The notes under the pieces were generated by a model, which saw only the letters and a program-made list of their open reading frames with translations, did not search any database and was not told where the DNA came from. Below, one piece after another: positions 54,870 to 63,282 of a stretch of DNA of 64,000 nt. The position numbers and the translations under genes are program-made. The first letter of the stretch is position 1; the number at the start of each line of letters is the position of its first letter. Origin of the DNA: an uncultured Microbulbifer sp. (GTDB lineage: Bacteria; Pseudomonadota; Gammaproteobacteria; Pseudomonadales; Cellvibrionaceae); NCBI RefSeq assembly GCF_947489355.1, contig NZ_CANLDD010000004.1, forward strand, positions 1 to 64,000. The letters are read 5' to 3'.

Positions 54870-55400
54870 ATGGACAGAAATAATTCTTGCACAGCGATCT
54901 TCCCTAGTCATGATCTGGCTGAATCCTCCATAAAACCTCTGCAAAACATCGGTATTGATCTAAAAGCAATTTCAATTATCGGTAAGGATTATCACACAGA
55001 AGAGAAGGTACACGGTTATTACAACACCGGAGATCGGATAAAGTTCTGGGGCAAAAACGGAATCTTCTGGGGCAGTATTTGGGGTATTTTATTTGGCGGG
55101 GCATTTCTATTCATCCCTGGATTGGGTCCAGTGGCTGTCGCCGGCCCCCTGGTCCAGGTACTTGTTGGCGCACTGGAGGGGGTTGTCATTGGTGGTAGTT
55201 TAGGCGCCCTGGGTGCAGCATTGGTCAGCATTGGCATTCCCAAGGACAGCATCGTTAACTACGAAACTGCTATCAAGGCAGACAAATTCATTTTGATCGT
55301 TCACGGTGAAGACGAATTATTGAATAAAGCCAAAGCTACGTTACAAGAAATTTCAGGTGTTGAATCCGTTGATCTGCACAGGAATAACGCCTCTCAGTAA
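54870..55400 (+). CDS. DUF1269-like stress protein with glycine-rich hydrophobic core
   Basis: The 176-residue protein has a soluble N-terminal ferredoxin-like half (CTAIFPSHDLAESSIKPLQN, then AISIIGKDYH). A central hydrophobic Gly-rich segment (about 68-130: WGSIWGILFGGAFLFIPGLG, VVIGGSLGALGAALVSIGIP) and a soluble C-terminal half (IVNYETAIKADKFILIVHGE) follow. The layout matches the DUF1269/general-stress-protein-17M-like proteins of unknown mechanism, thought to act at membranes under stress. It lies just after the hdeB-like gene but beyond a terminator, so it probably has its own promoter or is reached by readthrough. Confidence 0.7.
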   Translation: MDRNNSCTAIFPSHDLAESSIKPLQNIGIDLKAISIIGKDYHTEEKVHGYYNTGDRIKFWGKNGIFWGSIWGILFGGAFLFIPGLGPVAVAGPLVQVLVGALEGVVIGGSLGALGAALVSIGIPKDSIVNYETAIKADKFILIVHGEDELLNKAKATLQEISGVESVDLHRNNASQ

Positions 55401-55632
55401 CCAAAAAAACAGATCCTTACAGTAGCAACATCATAGTGTCAAACATTGCGGATTTGTTACAGACAGTCTTTTCTGAATCATGCTGATTCTACAGACCTGA
55501 TTTGTTGACAATACAGCATTTAGGGGGCAGGTATTATAGCTGAGCTGTTGCCTGTCTCTCTCCTTCAAACACTGCGATCATTCTGGCAGACCCTGTTCTG
55601 CCACACGCCAAAGCACCTGCTGTTCCTATTGC

Positions 55633-57036
55633 CTACGCTTGGGTTATATTGTGTTTTTTTAATCTGTATCGCATCGTTTCCCGACTGAGAGACAGTATTC
55701 GTGCAGCAGCAGAGATATTGTCACCAGCCAGGCGCATCGCAGCTTCGCAAACCCGCCTTTCCATACTCTCCAGTGATTCACTCCCATCAAGATTCATCAC
55801 CACAATAGGAGTTTCCTTGGAAATTACCTCACTACTGGAGGCTGGTGTAGATTGCCCCAGGGATAGCCAGTGGTATGGAAAAACCTCACCATCAGACAGT
55901 AATACGCAACGCTCAATCACATTGCGCAATTCCCGCACATTACCGGGCCAGGAATACGCCATCATTACCTCCCAGATTTTATCTGGAATTTTATTCACGC
56001 ACTTACCGGAAGTATGATTGAACTCCTGAATAAACTGCGGGACAAGCTCATAAATATCTTCCAGCCGCTCACGAAGGGGTGGTACTTCAATATTAATCAC
56101 ATTTAGCCTGTGAAATAAGTCCTTTCTAAACTCACCATTTTCTACTTGGTCTTCAAGGTTTTTATTGGTTGCTGCCAGCAGTTGAAAATCAACTTGAACT
56201 TCTTTCTCACCACCAACCCTCCGGAATGATTTATCCTCAATAGCTCTAAGCAATTTCACCTGCAAACTTAGAGGAATTTCACTAATTTCATCCAAAAATA
56301 GTGTTCCTCCATCTGCCTGCTCAAATAACCCACGACGCCGACCTTTTGCGCCAGTAAAAGCGCCTGCCTCATGGCCAAAAAGCTCAGCCTCAAGGAGAGA
56401 TTCTGGTATAGCAGCACAGTTCACTTCCACAATACGGAAATCGGCACGCTGACTTGAATGATGGAGAATACGGGCAACAAGCCCTTTGCCTGTGCCTGAC
56501 TCACCGGTGATAATTACCGAACTAAGGGATACTGAAGCAAATCGCCTTAACAGATAGCGCAGAGAATTGGCTTTTGCGCTGGAACCAATAAACCGCTCAG
56601 CAGAGAATTTTTTTCGGTTGGCGTCAGATTCTTCCCATATACGCCTTTGGGCACGGGTACTCCTCAATGCTGACGTAATGACCAGATCCATTTGATCAAA
56701 GTCACAGGGTTTTGTGAGAAAATCGAAGGCACCCAGGCGCATCGCCCTGACGGAATCAGGTACGCTCCCATACCCCGTCAGAATGATCCATTCACAAGTA
56801 CGCACAACATTGGAGGTTTCTTCGAATAGATCAAGACTGTTTCCATCAGGCAATTTCATATCCGCAAGAACGATAGACGGATCACTTGAATTGAGGAGTA
56901 TTTCCCGACGAGCCTCCTCCAGGCTACGCGCCCACTTGACTTCCCAACCACCTCGCTGCAAATAACGCTTTAATTCACTAGCGAAGAGTTCCTCATCCTC
57001 AATAATCAAAATGCTTTCAGCTGACTGAGATGTCAT
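55633..57036 (-). CDS. NtrC-family sigma-54-dependent response regulator
   Basis: The 467-residue protein has three domains. Residues about 8-120 are a receiver (ILIIEDEELF, VLADMKLPDG with the phospho-Asp, ILTGYGS, TKPCDFDQ with the Lys). Residues about 145-375 are an AAA+ domain with GESGTGKGLVARILHHSS, ELFGHEAGAFTGAKGRRRGL (the GAFTGA loop contacting sigma-54), GGTLFLDEISEIPLSLQVKL and YSWPGNVRELRNVIERCVLL. The last 50 residues form a Fis-type HTH (AAMRLAGDNISAAARILSLS). It activates sigma-54 promoters when phosphorylated. It overlaps the kinase gene by 20 bases. The start at 57036 is chosen for the receiver domain. Targets are unknown. Confidence 0.95.
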   Translation of the reverse strand: MTSQSAESILIIEDEELFASELKRYLQRGGWEVKWARSLEEARREILLNSSDPSIVLADMKLPDGNSLDLFEETSNVVRTCEWIILTGYGSVPDSVRAMRLGAFDFLTKPCDFDQMDLVITSALRSTRAQRRIWEESDANRKKFSAERFIGSSAKANSLRYLLRRFASVSLSSVIITGESGTGKGLVARILHHSSQRADFRIVEVNCAAIPESLLEAELFGHEAGAFTGAKGRRRGLFEQADGGTLFLDEISEIPLSLQVKLLRAIEDKSFRRVGGEKEVQVDFQLLAATNKNLEDQVENGEFRKDLFHRLNVINIEVPPLRERLEDIYELVPQFIQEFNHTSGKCVNKIPDKIWEVMMAYSWPGNVRELRNVIERCVLLSDGEVFPYHWLSLGQSTPASSSEVISKETPIVVMNLDGSESLESMERRVCEAAMRLAGDNISAAARILSLSRETMRYRLKKHNITQA

Positions 57037-58459
57037 GTCGTACCACAACCGTAACTTTCGAACCCTTCGGATAATTCTCACTAATTTTCAGTGTACCGCC
57101 AAACTCGTGTGCAAATCGCAGAACAATCGCCAATCCAAGCCCGGTTCCATGCCTTTTTTCTGAAGAAAAAGCCAGTACTCGTGTATTTCTATCGCCTGTA
57201 CTGAAGCCTGGCCCGTCATCACAGACCTCTATCTCCAGTAGAAAATTTTTGCGCACCTTAATATGTACAGTAATATGGCCGTCTTTATCCCCAATGGCTT
57301 GCGCACTGTTTAAGATAAGATTCAATACCACTTGCCGAAATCTATCTTCTGGCAAACTGAAATACACAGGGTCATCACCTGTGAACTCGAGTCTGATTTG
57401 ATTGGGGATAGAATACACAGCCAAGTCAACCAGATCCCTGATCGATTGAGACACGTTGATGCGAGTTGGTTTCTCTGGCTTATGTTGAGCAAGATTGAGC
57501 AGATTTCTTAAAAGTTCAGAAATCCGATTTAGTTCGCCGTCTACCAATGCCAGTCGACGTTTGGCATCATCGTCATCAACCTCGATGCTTACATTTCTGA
57601 CCACAGCCTTGATACTGGACAAGGGATTTCTTAGTTCATGGGCTATCTGTGCACTTATTTCTCCTACATACGCCAACCGCTCAGAATTAGCCAATGTAAG
57701 CTGCTGTTCCACTATGGCTTTTGTTGCGATCTGGACACGGGTCTCCAGATTCTCCTGCTTCTCCCGTTGCGCAAGCTCCAACTGTTGCAATCGTCCAACC
57801 ATTTTGTTGTAACGTTCAAAAATAGGCAAAATGATGGGCTCTATCTGCTCTGTCTCAGCCAGTTGATAATCCCTTTCGGCTAAAACTGACATGAGCTGTG
57901 ATAAATTCGATAGGGGTGCCGCCACTTTTCGACGCACAAAAAAGGTAACCAACCCGATAGTCAACGCCAGCATCACTATGATGAATAAAGACATATTCAC
58001 TTCGTTGACCGTTTCGTTATGAAGAACCTCCACCAGAGCGATATGTGCTCTGAATTCACGCTTTGTGATGGACTCCATTTCACCCAGCATAAGGAGCAAG
58101 GCTTCTCTAGGCTGGGCCTCTAAAGCGTCAAACGCTACCTGGATGCGCTTCAAGTGCGCAGGGGTTTCCTCATTGAGATGCCAACCAAGGGATAGCAAAT
58201 AGTCAATATCTTTATGAATTTTGGCTTTCGTATCAGGGGAAATCCTGGTCTTGTCGTCTAATGCCTGAATAATGTGTTCTTGTACATCGATACCCGTTTC
58301 TTGCAGCGCGGTTAGATGGGCAAGGTTGTTTTTGATGGACTCGTATCGATTTAAATTTAAGCTGGCTCGCAAAACAACAGCAATCAATGCGATCATAACG
58401 ATTGCACCCATTGTTAAACATAACAACCATAGAGGTCTGAACACCAACTGTTTAAGCAT
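57017..58459 (-). CDS. membrane sensor histidine kinase
   Basis: The 480-residue protein has two membrane helices (about 8-30 and 155-178) enclosing a periplasmic domain of about 120 helical residues, then a HAMP-like linker and coiled coil. The HisKA box is IAHELRNPLSSIKAVVRNVS with the phospho-His. It ends with the ATPase motifs QVVLNLILNSAQAIG (N box), CDDGPGFSTG (G1) and HGTGLGLAIV (G2). It pairs with the NtrC-type regulator, whose gene it overlaps. GGAG lies six bases upstream of the ATG at 58459. The frame before that is rejected. The signal sensed is unknown. A small HTH gene lies 76 bases upstream on the same strand. Confidence 0.95.
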   Translation of the reverse strand: MLKQLVFRPLWLLCLTMGAIVMIALIAVVLRASLNLNRYESIKNNLAHLTALQETGIDVQEHIIQALDDKTRISPDTKAKIHKDIDYLLSLGWHLNEETPAHLKRIQVAFDALEAQPREALLLMLGEMESITKREFRAHIALVEVLHNETVNEVNMSLFIIVMLALTIGLVTFFVRRKVAAPLSNLSQLMSVLAERDYQLAETEQIEPIILPIFERYNKMVGRLQQLELAQREKQENLETRVQIATKAIVEQQLTLANSERLAYVGEISAQIAHELRNPLSSIKAVVRNVSIEVDDDDAKRRLALVDGELNRISELLRNLLNLAQHKPEKPTRINVSQSIRDLVDLAVYSIPNQIRLEFTGDDPVYFSLPEDRFRQVVLNLILNSAQAIGDKDGHITVHIKVRKNFLLEIEVCDDGPGFSTGDRNTRVLAFSSEKRHGTGLGLAIVLRFAHEFGGTLKISENYPKGSKVTVVVRHDISVS

Positions 58460-58535
58460 ACCAACTCCAAATGCTTTGGATAAAATATGCGTAACCGAAG
58501 GCCGCAACCTCCTATAAGAGAAAAATACGGTCACG

Positions 58536-58826
58536 TCAGTCAGCGACTACCAAACCTAACTCCCAAAGCAACAATCGCCAGGTTGAGTAACTGATTCTTG
58601 ATTCGCCACTGGTCCAGCGCCGGACAGTCCTCGAATCTGACACACCCAGAATCTCCGCTACGCAGGCCCCTGACAGTTGATACACGGCCAGTAGTCGACG
58701 AATCTCCAGGGCGCTGGGCGGTGAATAATATCCACTATCAAAGCGCGCCAGACAGGCTTCAGACAAACCTACCGATCCAGCGTCTGCGTAACGATTTCTT
58801 TTCTGGGTAATGTCCATGCTTGCCAT
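58536..58826 (-). CDS. small helix-turn-helix DNA-binding protein
   Basis: The 96-residue protein has a C-terminal domain PPSALEIRRLLAVYQLSGAC followed by VAEILGVSDSRTVRRWTSGE and SRISYSTWRLLLWELGL. This is an XRE-like phage/plasmid-type HTH: helix, GVS turn, RTVRRW recognition helix, then the conserved W-x-LL. The N-terminus is basic and unrecognised. It lies 76 bases upstream of the kinase gene in the same direction, so the HTH, kinase and response regulator could be one operon. Three operator-like palindromes lie 130-190 bases upstream of its start. I chose the ATG at 58826. One at 58817 is also possible, and GAGGTGGA sits close to both. Confidence 0.7.
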   Translation of the reverse strand: MASMDITQKRNRYADAGSVGLSEACLARFDSGYYSPPSALEIRRLLAVYQLSGACVAEILGVSDSRTVRRWTSGESRISYSTWRLLLWELGLVVAD

Positions 58827-58957
58827 TCCACCTCTTGAAGACAAACCGGTTTCGGCTGAATTAAAGAGGCTCACTGCAAACATCTTGCCAAAGACCTGAA
58901 AACCCCACGCCACAAGGGCTCAGGGGGATCGGATGGAAGTATTTTACGCCACAAATA

Positions 58958-59013
58958 GGTTTATATAAACCATTTCGTTGATATAAACCAAGGAAAAATG
59001 GTTTATATCAACC
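58958..59013. promoter_or_regulatory. cluster of three 14-bp palindromic operators
   Basis: Three copies of GGTTTATATmAACC are packed in 56 bases. Site 1 GGTTTATATAAACC (58958-58971) is a perfect palindrome. Site 2 CGTTGATATAAACC (58976-58989) and site 3 GGTTTATATCAACC (59000-59013) are inverted relative to each other. Centres are 18 and 24 bases apart. This looks like the control region of the HTH-kinase-regulator operon, most simply autoregulation by the HTH protein. Confidence 0.75.
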
Positions 59014-59790
59014 ATATCCAATCGTCTATTCGTTTCAATCCCTCGCAATTCCAAGCAATTTAATTCCCAGGATTTCCTGGAGAATTGTGGCACGCAAATT
59101 GTAGTGCTTACCTATATACCACAGTGCAAGCTCCAGCCGGCGACCAACGCATTGGTGCTCCACCATCACCAACAGCATCACGCCAGCCGCATTGCAACTC
59201 TTGGGAAAGGTACCTACTGATATGTAAAGCAGTTGCCATGCAACCAGTCACAATGACCATGGGGTCTGTGCAAGGCTCCCTCGACCGAGTTTGGGAGCTA
59301 CAACATGGCCCGAAGTTAACCTTCAACACCAACCAGACCATTGATGCCAGGCATATTGTATCAGCAATACCATACTGGTCACTGTCATGCCTGGTCGTTG
59401 ACTGCACAATAGCCATAAGCTGAAACTGAAAGGGAAATCGTTAAGTAGAATAGTTAGAGAAATTACTTCACCTGATCTGTAAGATTGCTAATATCCAGAT
59501 TCCAGCATTGCGAACGCAAGCTGAGCGAGTTTTAGCAGAGAAATTGATCGGGATCGCCAGAATGGCCTCCACACGGGTTGTTGGAGACAAACAATCCAAC
59601 TAGTTTTGCTTCAATCACCCATAAATCATTCTCACAGGACACATCGAATGATCGATAAACAGCAAACATCCTTCCCGAATGCCAGGAGCAAAAAAATCCT
59701 GGTTTGCAATTTCCTGGAGGAGCATTGATTCACCCAATACCACCTATCCACAGCCTGTGAGTTCATCCGTTTATTCAAGGACATACGTTT
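59014..59790. other. intergenic, 777 bases, no gene supported
   Basis: Two overlapping opposite frames (59085-59423 plus, 59108-59416 minus) show no family features, signal peptide or ribosome site and are treated as chance. A promoter for the downstream lipoprotein gene is expected near the end. Confidence 0.4.
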
Positions 59791-60210
59791 ATGAAAAGAT
59801 CCTATTGTTTCTTATCACTCCTGCTACTCAGCCTGCTTGTTGCATGTTCGGAGAGCCAGATTGTGCAGACACCTAGACAAGTATCAGAAGCATTCATACA
59901 GGCCTACTATATTGGTGATAATTTACAACAAGCAAGAGCACTTACCACCGGACAAGCCAGAGATAGACTTGATAAGGAAATCACCCTGGATAAAGCTTAT
60001 GGCGAACATTCCAGCAATCATCCACACATTCACAGTGAATTGATAAGTCGCACCAAGATTGATAACAATGCTACTGAAGTGAAATACAAAGTATCTACCA
60101 AAGAAGAAGGCTATTTAATTTCCACCCTTGGACTTACGCGTAACACCGAAACGAATACTGATCAATGGCGAGTATCAACATTCGTTGAAAACAACCATTT
60201 CTCGCCGTAA
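59791..60210 (+). CDS. small lipoprotein with an NTF2-like/DUF4878-like shape
   Basis: The 139-residue protein has a lipoprotein signal ending LLVAC (Cys at 19). The mature part TPRQVSEAFIQAYYIGDNLQ, then VKYKVSTKEEGYLISTLGLT and NTDQWRVSTFVENN has the helix-then-beta order of NTF2-like/DUF4878-type exported proteins that probably bind a small ligand, but no key residues can be identified. It stands alone in an AT-rich, gene-poor stretch. No function is assigned. Confidence 0.7.
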   Translation: MKRSYCFLSLLLLSLLVACSESQIVQTPRQVSEAFIQAYYIGDNLQQARALTTGQARDRLDKEITLDKAYGEHSSNHPHIHSELISRTKIDNNATEVKYKVSTKEEGYLISTLGLTRNTETNTDQWRVSTFVENNHFSP

Positions 60211-60569
60211 AATGACCTTTCACCAGTTACAAATAGCGGCTTTAATGTTAGCATCATGATCTATAACCGATAAATAGCTCCTCCCATTGAAATCCCGATA
60301 ATGGAGTTTGAAAAGCACTTTTTGACCATGCGTGAATCACCCAAGGTAATTCACGCAATTAATCTTAAAGATTTTTAGGAAAGATTTTCGGCAAACGCTC
60401 TGTAACAGCTCGGCGCTTCTAAGCAAAGTAGAATACGCTCATGAAAAGTGCAGAATGATGTTACTGTTGATCTTTACCACTGAGAAAACGTTATCTTATA
60501 CAAAAATATATTTTTACCGCACTTTCTCAATTTAGAAATTGGCTGTAAGCAGAAAAAATTCATCCTTTA

Positions 60570-60704
60570 TACTACCGGATCGGAAGCAAAGAATGCCCTC
60601 CTCTCGGGGTACCTTGTGAATACCTTCCTGTACGCTCGTATTCGGCGCCCATGCCTCATACGGTCCCGAGATAAGGGTATTCTTCCCTTCCGCCTTGTTA
60701 GTAA
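60570..60704 (+). repeat. dispersed repeat, copy A
   Basis: This 135-base unit is colinear with copy B at 61374-61509. It shares long identical blocks such as CCCTCCTCTCGGGG, CCTGTACGCTCGTA, CCATGCCTCATAC and GGGTATTCTTCCCTTCC. The copies look about 80% identical by eye. No coding frame is conserved. The nature of the element is unknown. Confidence 0.75.
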
Positions 60705-61252
60705 TTTGCAAATTTCAGAGCGGCTTGTAAATTTTCTGTTAGAGCATCGATAATTTCAAATATTATATAGCTCACCCAGCCACTAGTAAAAACTTCTATC
60801 CGAAGCAACAATACTGCAGAGTCACCGAATTCGGAGACTACTTTTCTGGCCGTTATAAAGTTTCTAATTGGTTGTTCTTTTTATGGGCATTACCAGATTG
60901 GCTCTGCCAAAGTCAGACTTAAACAGTAACGTTCCCCTTGAGATAACGGGATCTATTTATTTTCCACAGGTTCGATTTTATCAATAGTTGCCTCCTTAAT
61001 TGATGTATATCAAGCTCCTGCTTCAAACACAGACTAAAATACTATCTGAGATGAAAAGCACTTATTGAAGGTATAGCATCCCATACAATGAGACCTTTAG
61101 GCTTGGTGACACCTCATCCAACTGGTACAGGCTTTCTAACACTTTAACCACCTCTAACAATACAGAGGCTTGTGTGTCGCCATGGTTGTATGCTTAAAAC
61201 CCGCGTATTTATTGTGTCTATTCAAGTAGCATGCATAGCTGGGGTTGGTTGC

Positions 61253-61373
61253 ATGAAACGCTTTAAAATCACATTGATGGGTACCGGCAGCTGCTGTAAT
61301 TATGCAACACAATCTTACTGTACCTGCAAACAGTGTAGAGCACTACGAACAAATTCGAAGGCTCTACTGGCCT
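61253..61373 (+). pseudogene. possible N-terminal fragment of an MBL-fold hydrolase gene
   Basis: From ATG 61253 the frame reads MKRFKITLMGTGSCCNYATQ followed by SYCTCKQCRALRTNSKALL. This recalls the start of PhnP/PqqB-type metallo-beta-lactamase proteins (I-T-L-x-G-T-G-S, then CxCxxC, then RTNSxAL). Immediately afterwards repeat copy B begins and the resemblance ends, so the gene seems to be cut by the repeat. The rest of the domain is absent. Confidence 0.35.
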
Positions 61374-61509
61374 TACTACCGAGTCAGAAGCAAAGACTAC
61401 CCTCCTCTCGGGGGCACGCTGTGAATACCTCCCTGTACGCTCGTAATCAGCATCCATGCCTCATACAGTCCTGGGATGTGGGTATTCTTCCCTTCCGTCT
61501 TTCTAGTAA
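61374..61509 (+). repeat. dispersed repeat, copy B
   Basis: This is the second copy of the 135-base unit, in the same orientation as copy A and 670 bases downstream of its end. It starts exactly where the MBL-like reading frame loses its family resemblance. Confidence 0.75.
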
Positions 61510-61824
61510 GATCAGCAGCTCTCCTGAACACCAGCGTAAAAATTGCTTAACGGGGCCAGCACCATCCAGACAAATACCAATGATTCACTCAAAAACCTTA
61601 ATTATAGGTAGATGCCATCCGCTCACGGGTTTAAGGGTCTGGCTTTCTGACTATTGTCGATCGCTTTCACTCCACCCTTACTTTGAGAATTAGAGGGAGA
61701 AATTTTTATACTTAACTGCATTTGAATTTAGCCGGCAGCGTATGCACCTGGATAACTGTCCCTTGTGACTACTATTTTTGTTATTAGACTAAATAACTGT
61801 AACGAACCATTGGGGGATATAGCA

Positions 61825-63261
61825 ATGATGACAAATAGAAAACACAAAATACATAGTGTAGGTATTATAATTTTTTTTCTGGCAGGCGTAATCTGGTCGA
61901 CGGGTATGCCCACATTTGCAGAGACTGATTCGCAGCTTTCGATTGAGCATGCTGTACTCACGGCGGCACCTCTCGTGCCTCCCCCCATTGCTCGGGACTA
62001 CCCGGCAAAGGTGATTGTCACCCTTGAAACAATAGAAAAAGTTGGTCGCCTGAGCGATGGTGTTGAGTACACTTTTTGGACATTTGGTGGCCAGGTACCC
62101 GGTAACTTTATTCGCATTAGAGAGGGTGATCATGTTGAATTTAATCTCAATAACCATCCGTCGAGCAAAATGCCACATAACATAGACTTGCATGCTGTTA
62201 CAGGACCCGGTGGCGGTGCCACCTCCTCCTTTACCGCACCGGGGCATTCTTCACGCTTTTCTTTCAAGGCGCTGAACCCGGGTTTATACGTGTATCATTG
62301 CGCCACGGCACCCGTTGGTATGCACATTGCCAACGGTATGTATGGGCTGATTCTTGTTGAGCCCAAAGAAGGTATGCCGCCGGTAGATAAAGAATATTAC
62401 ATCATGCAAAGCGAATTCTATACCAAGGGAAAGTATGGTGAAGAAGGTCTGCAATCTTTTGATATGGAGAAAGCACTTTCCGAAAATCCTGACTACGTTG
62501 TATTTAATGGCTCTGTAGGTTCGACAACGGGAGATAAGTCCATACGCGCCAATGTAGGTGAGGCTGTCCGCTTATACGTCGGCAATGGTGGCCCCAATCT
62601 GATTTCTTCATTTCATATCATTGGTGAGATTTTTGACAAAGTATATGTAGAAGGTGGTGATATGGTTAATCACCACGTGCAATCAACCCTTGTTCCTGCC
62701 GGAGGCTCAGCAATCGTGGAGTTTCTAGTGGATGTGCCGGGTACCTTTATACTAGTCGATCATTCTATTTTTCGTGCATTCAATAAGGGTGCACTGGGCA
62801 TGTTGAAAATCACAGGCACTGAAGACCTCGCTATATATTCTGGCAAGCAGGATGATACGGTCTATCACCCTGAAGGTGGGGGTATTCAAAGCATTGCAGA
62901 AAGTGACAGCGCATCAACCAGGGCCCGAAGCAAAGAAGAGCGCATATTATTTGGAGAGCGTACCTACAATCAAAACTGCATGGCCTGTCACCAATCCGGG
63001 GGTCAGGGTATTCCCGGTGCCTTTCCTCCCCTGGCAAGATCTGACTATTTGCTCGCAAAACCCCACCGTTCAATCGACGTACTACTCAATGGGCTCTCGG
63101 GCAAGATCACAGTCAATGGACAAGCATATGATGGAGTTATGCCGGCAGTGCAATTGTCTGACGAAAGTATCGCCAATGTACTGACCTATGTGTTGAATAG
63201 CTGGAGCAACAATGGAGGTGAAATCACACCTGAACAAGTTGCCAAACGGCGTATACATTAA
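61825..63261 (+). CDS. nirK: copper nitrite reductase fused to cytochrome c
   Basis: The 478-residue protein has a signal peptide ending near TFAE. Two cupredoxin domains (about 40-350) hold the type-1 and type-2 copper ligands: [56 protein letters not shown] and [18 protein letters not shown]. The last 95 residues are a cytochrome c domain with [20 protein letters not shown]. It reduces nitrite to NO in the periplasm, and the tethered haem is likely the electron entry. GGGGGAT precedes ATG 61825, so the 20 upstream codons are excluded. nirV follows after 21 bases. Confidence 0.95.
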   Translation: MMTNRKHKIHSVGIIIFFLAGVIWSTGMPTFAETDSQLSIEHAVLTAAPLVPPPIARDYPAKVIVTLETIEKVGRLSDGVEYTFWTFGGQVPGNFIRIREGDHVEFNLNNHPSSKMPHNIDLHAVTGPGGGATSSFTAPGHSSRFSFKALNPGLYVYHCATAPVGMHIANGMYGLILVEPKEGMPPVDKEYYIMQSEFYTKGKYGEEGLQSFDMEKALSENPDYVVFNGSVGSTTGDKSIRANVGEAVRLYVGNGGPNLISSFHIIGEIFDKVYVEGGDMVNHHVQSTLVPAGGSAIVEFLVDVPGTFILVDHSIFRAFNKGALGMLKITGTEDLAIYSGKQDDTVYHPEGGGIQSIAESDSASTRARSKEERILFGERTYNQNCMACHQSGGQGIPGAFPPLARSDYLLAKPHRSIDVLLNGLSGKITVNGQAYDGVMPAVQLSDESIANVLTYVLNSWSNNGGEITPEQVAKRRIH

Positions 63262-63282
63262 GGAACTGATGGAATTGCGAAA

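Larger units (their letters stand above)
60211..61824. other. gene-poor region with two diverged repeats, 1614 bases
   Basis: This region contains a hairpin GCGTGAAT / ATTCACGC (60330-60356), two related 135-base repeats, and a possible fragment of a metallo-beta-lactamase-fold gene. The last 130 bases should hold the nirK promoter. There AACTGCATTTGAATTTAG (61714-61731) has one good NsrR-like half-site only. No intact gene is supported. Confidence 0.5.

Noticed and set aside
59085-59423. Overlapping opposite frames downstream of the operator cluster
   Set aside because: Neither has a ribosome site, a signal peptide or any family resemblance; the operators alone do not prove a rightward gene.
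61714-61731. NsrR operator upstream of nirK
   Set aside because: One half-site resembles the consensus, but the second half does not, so a real site cannot be claimed.
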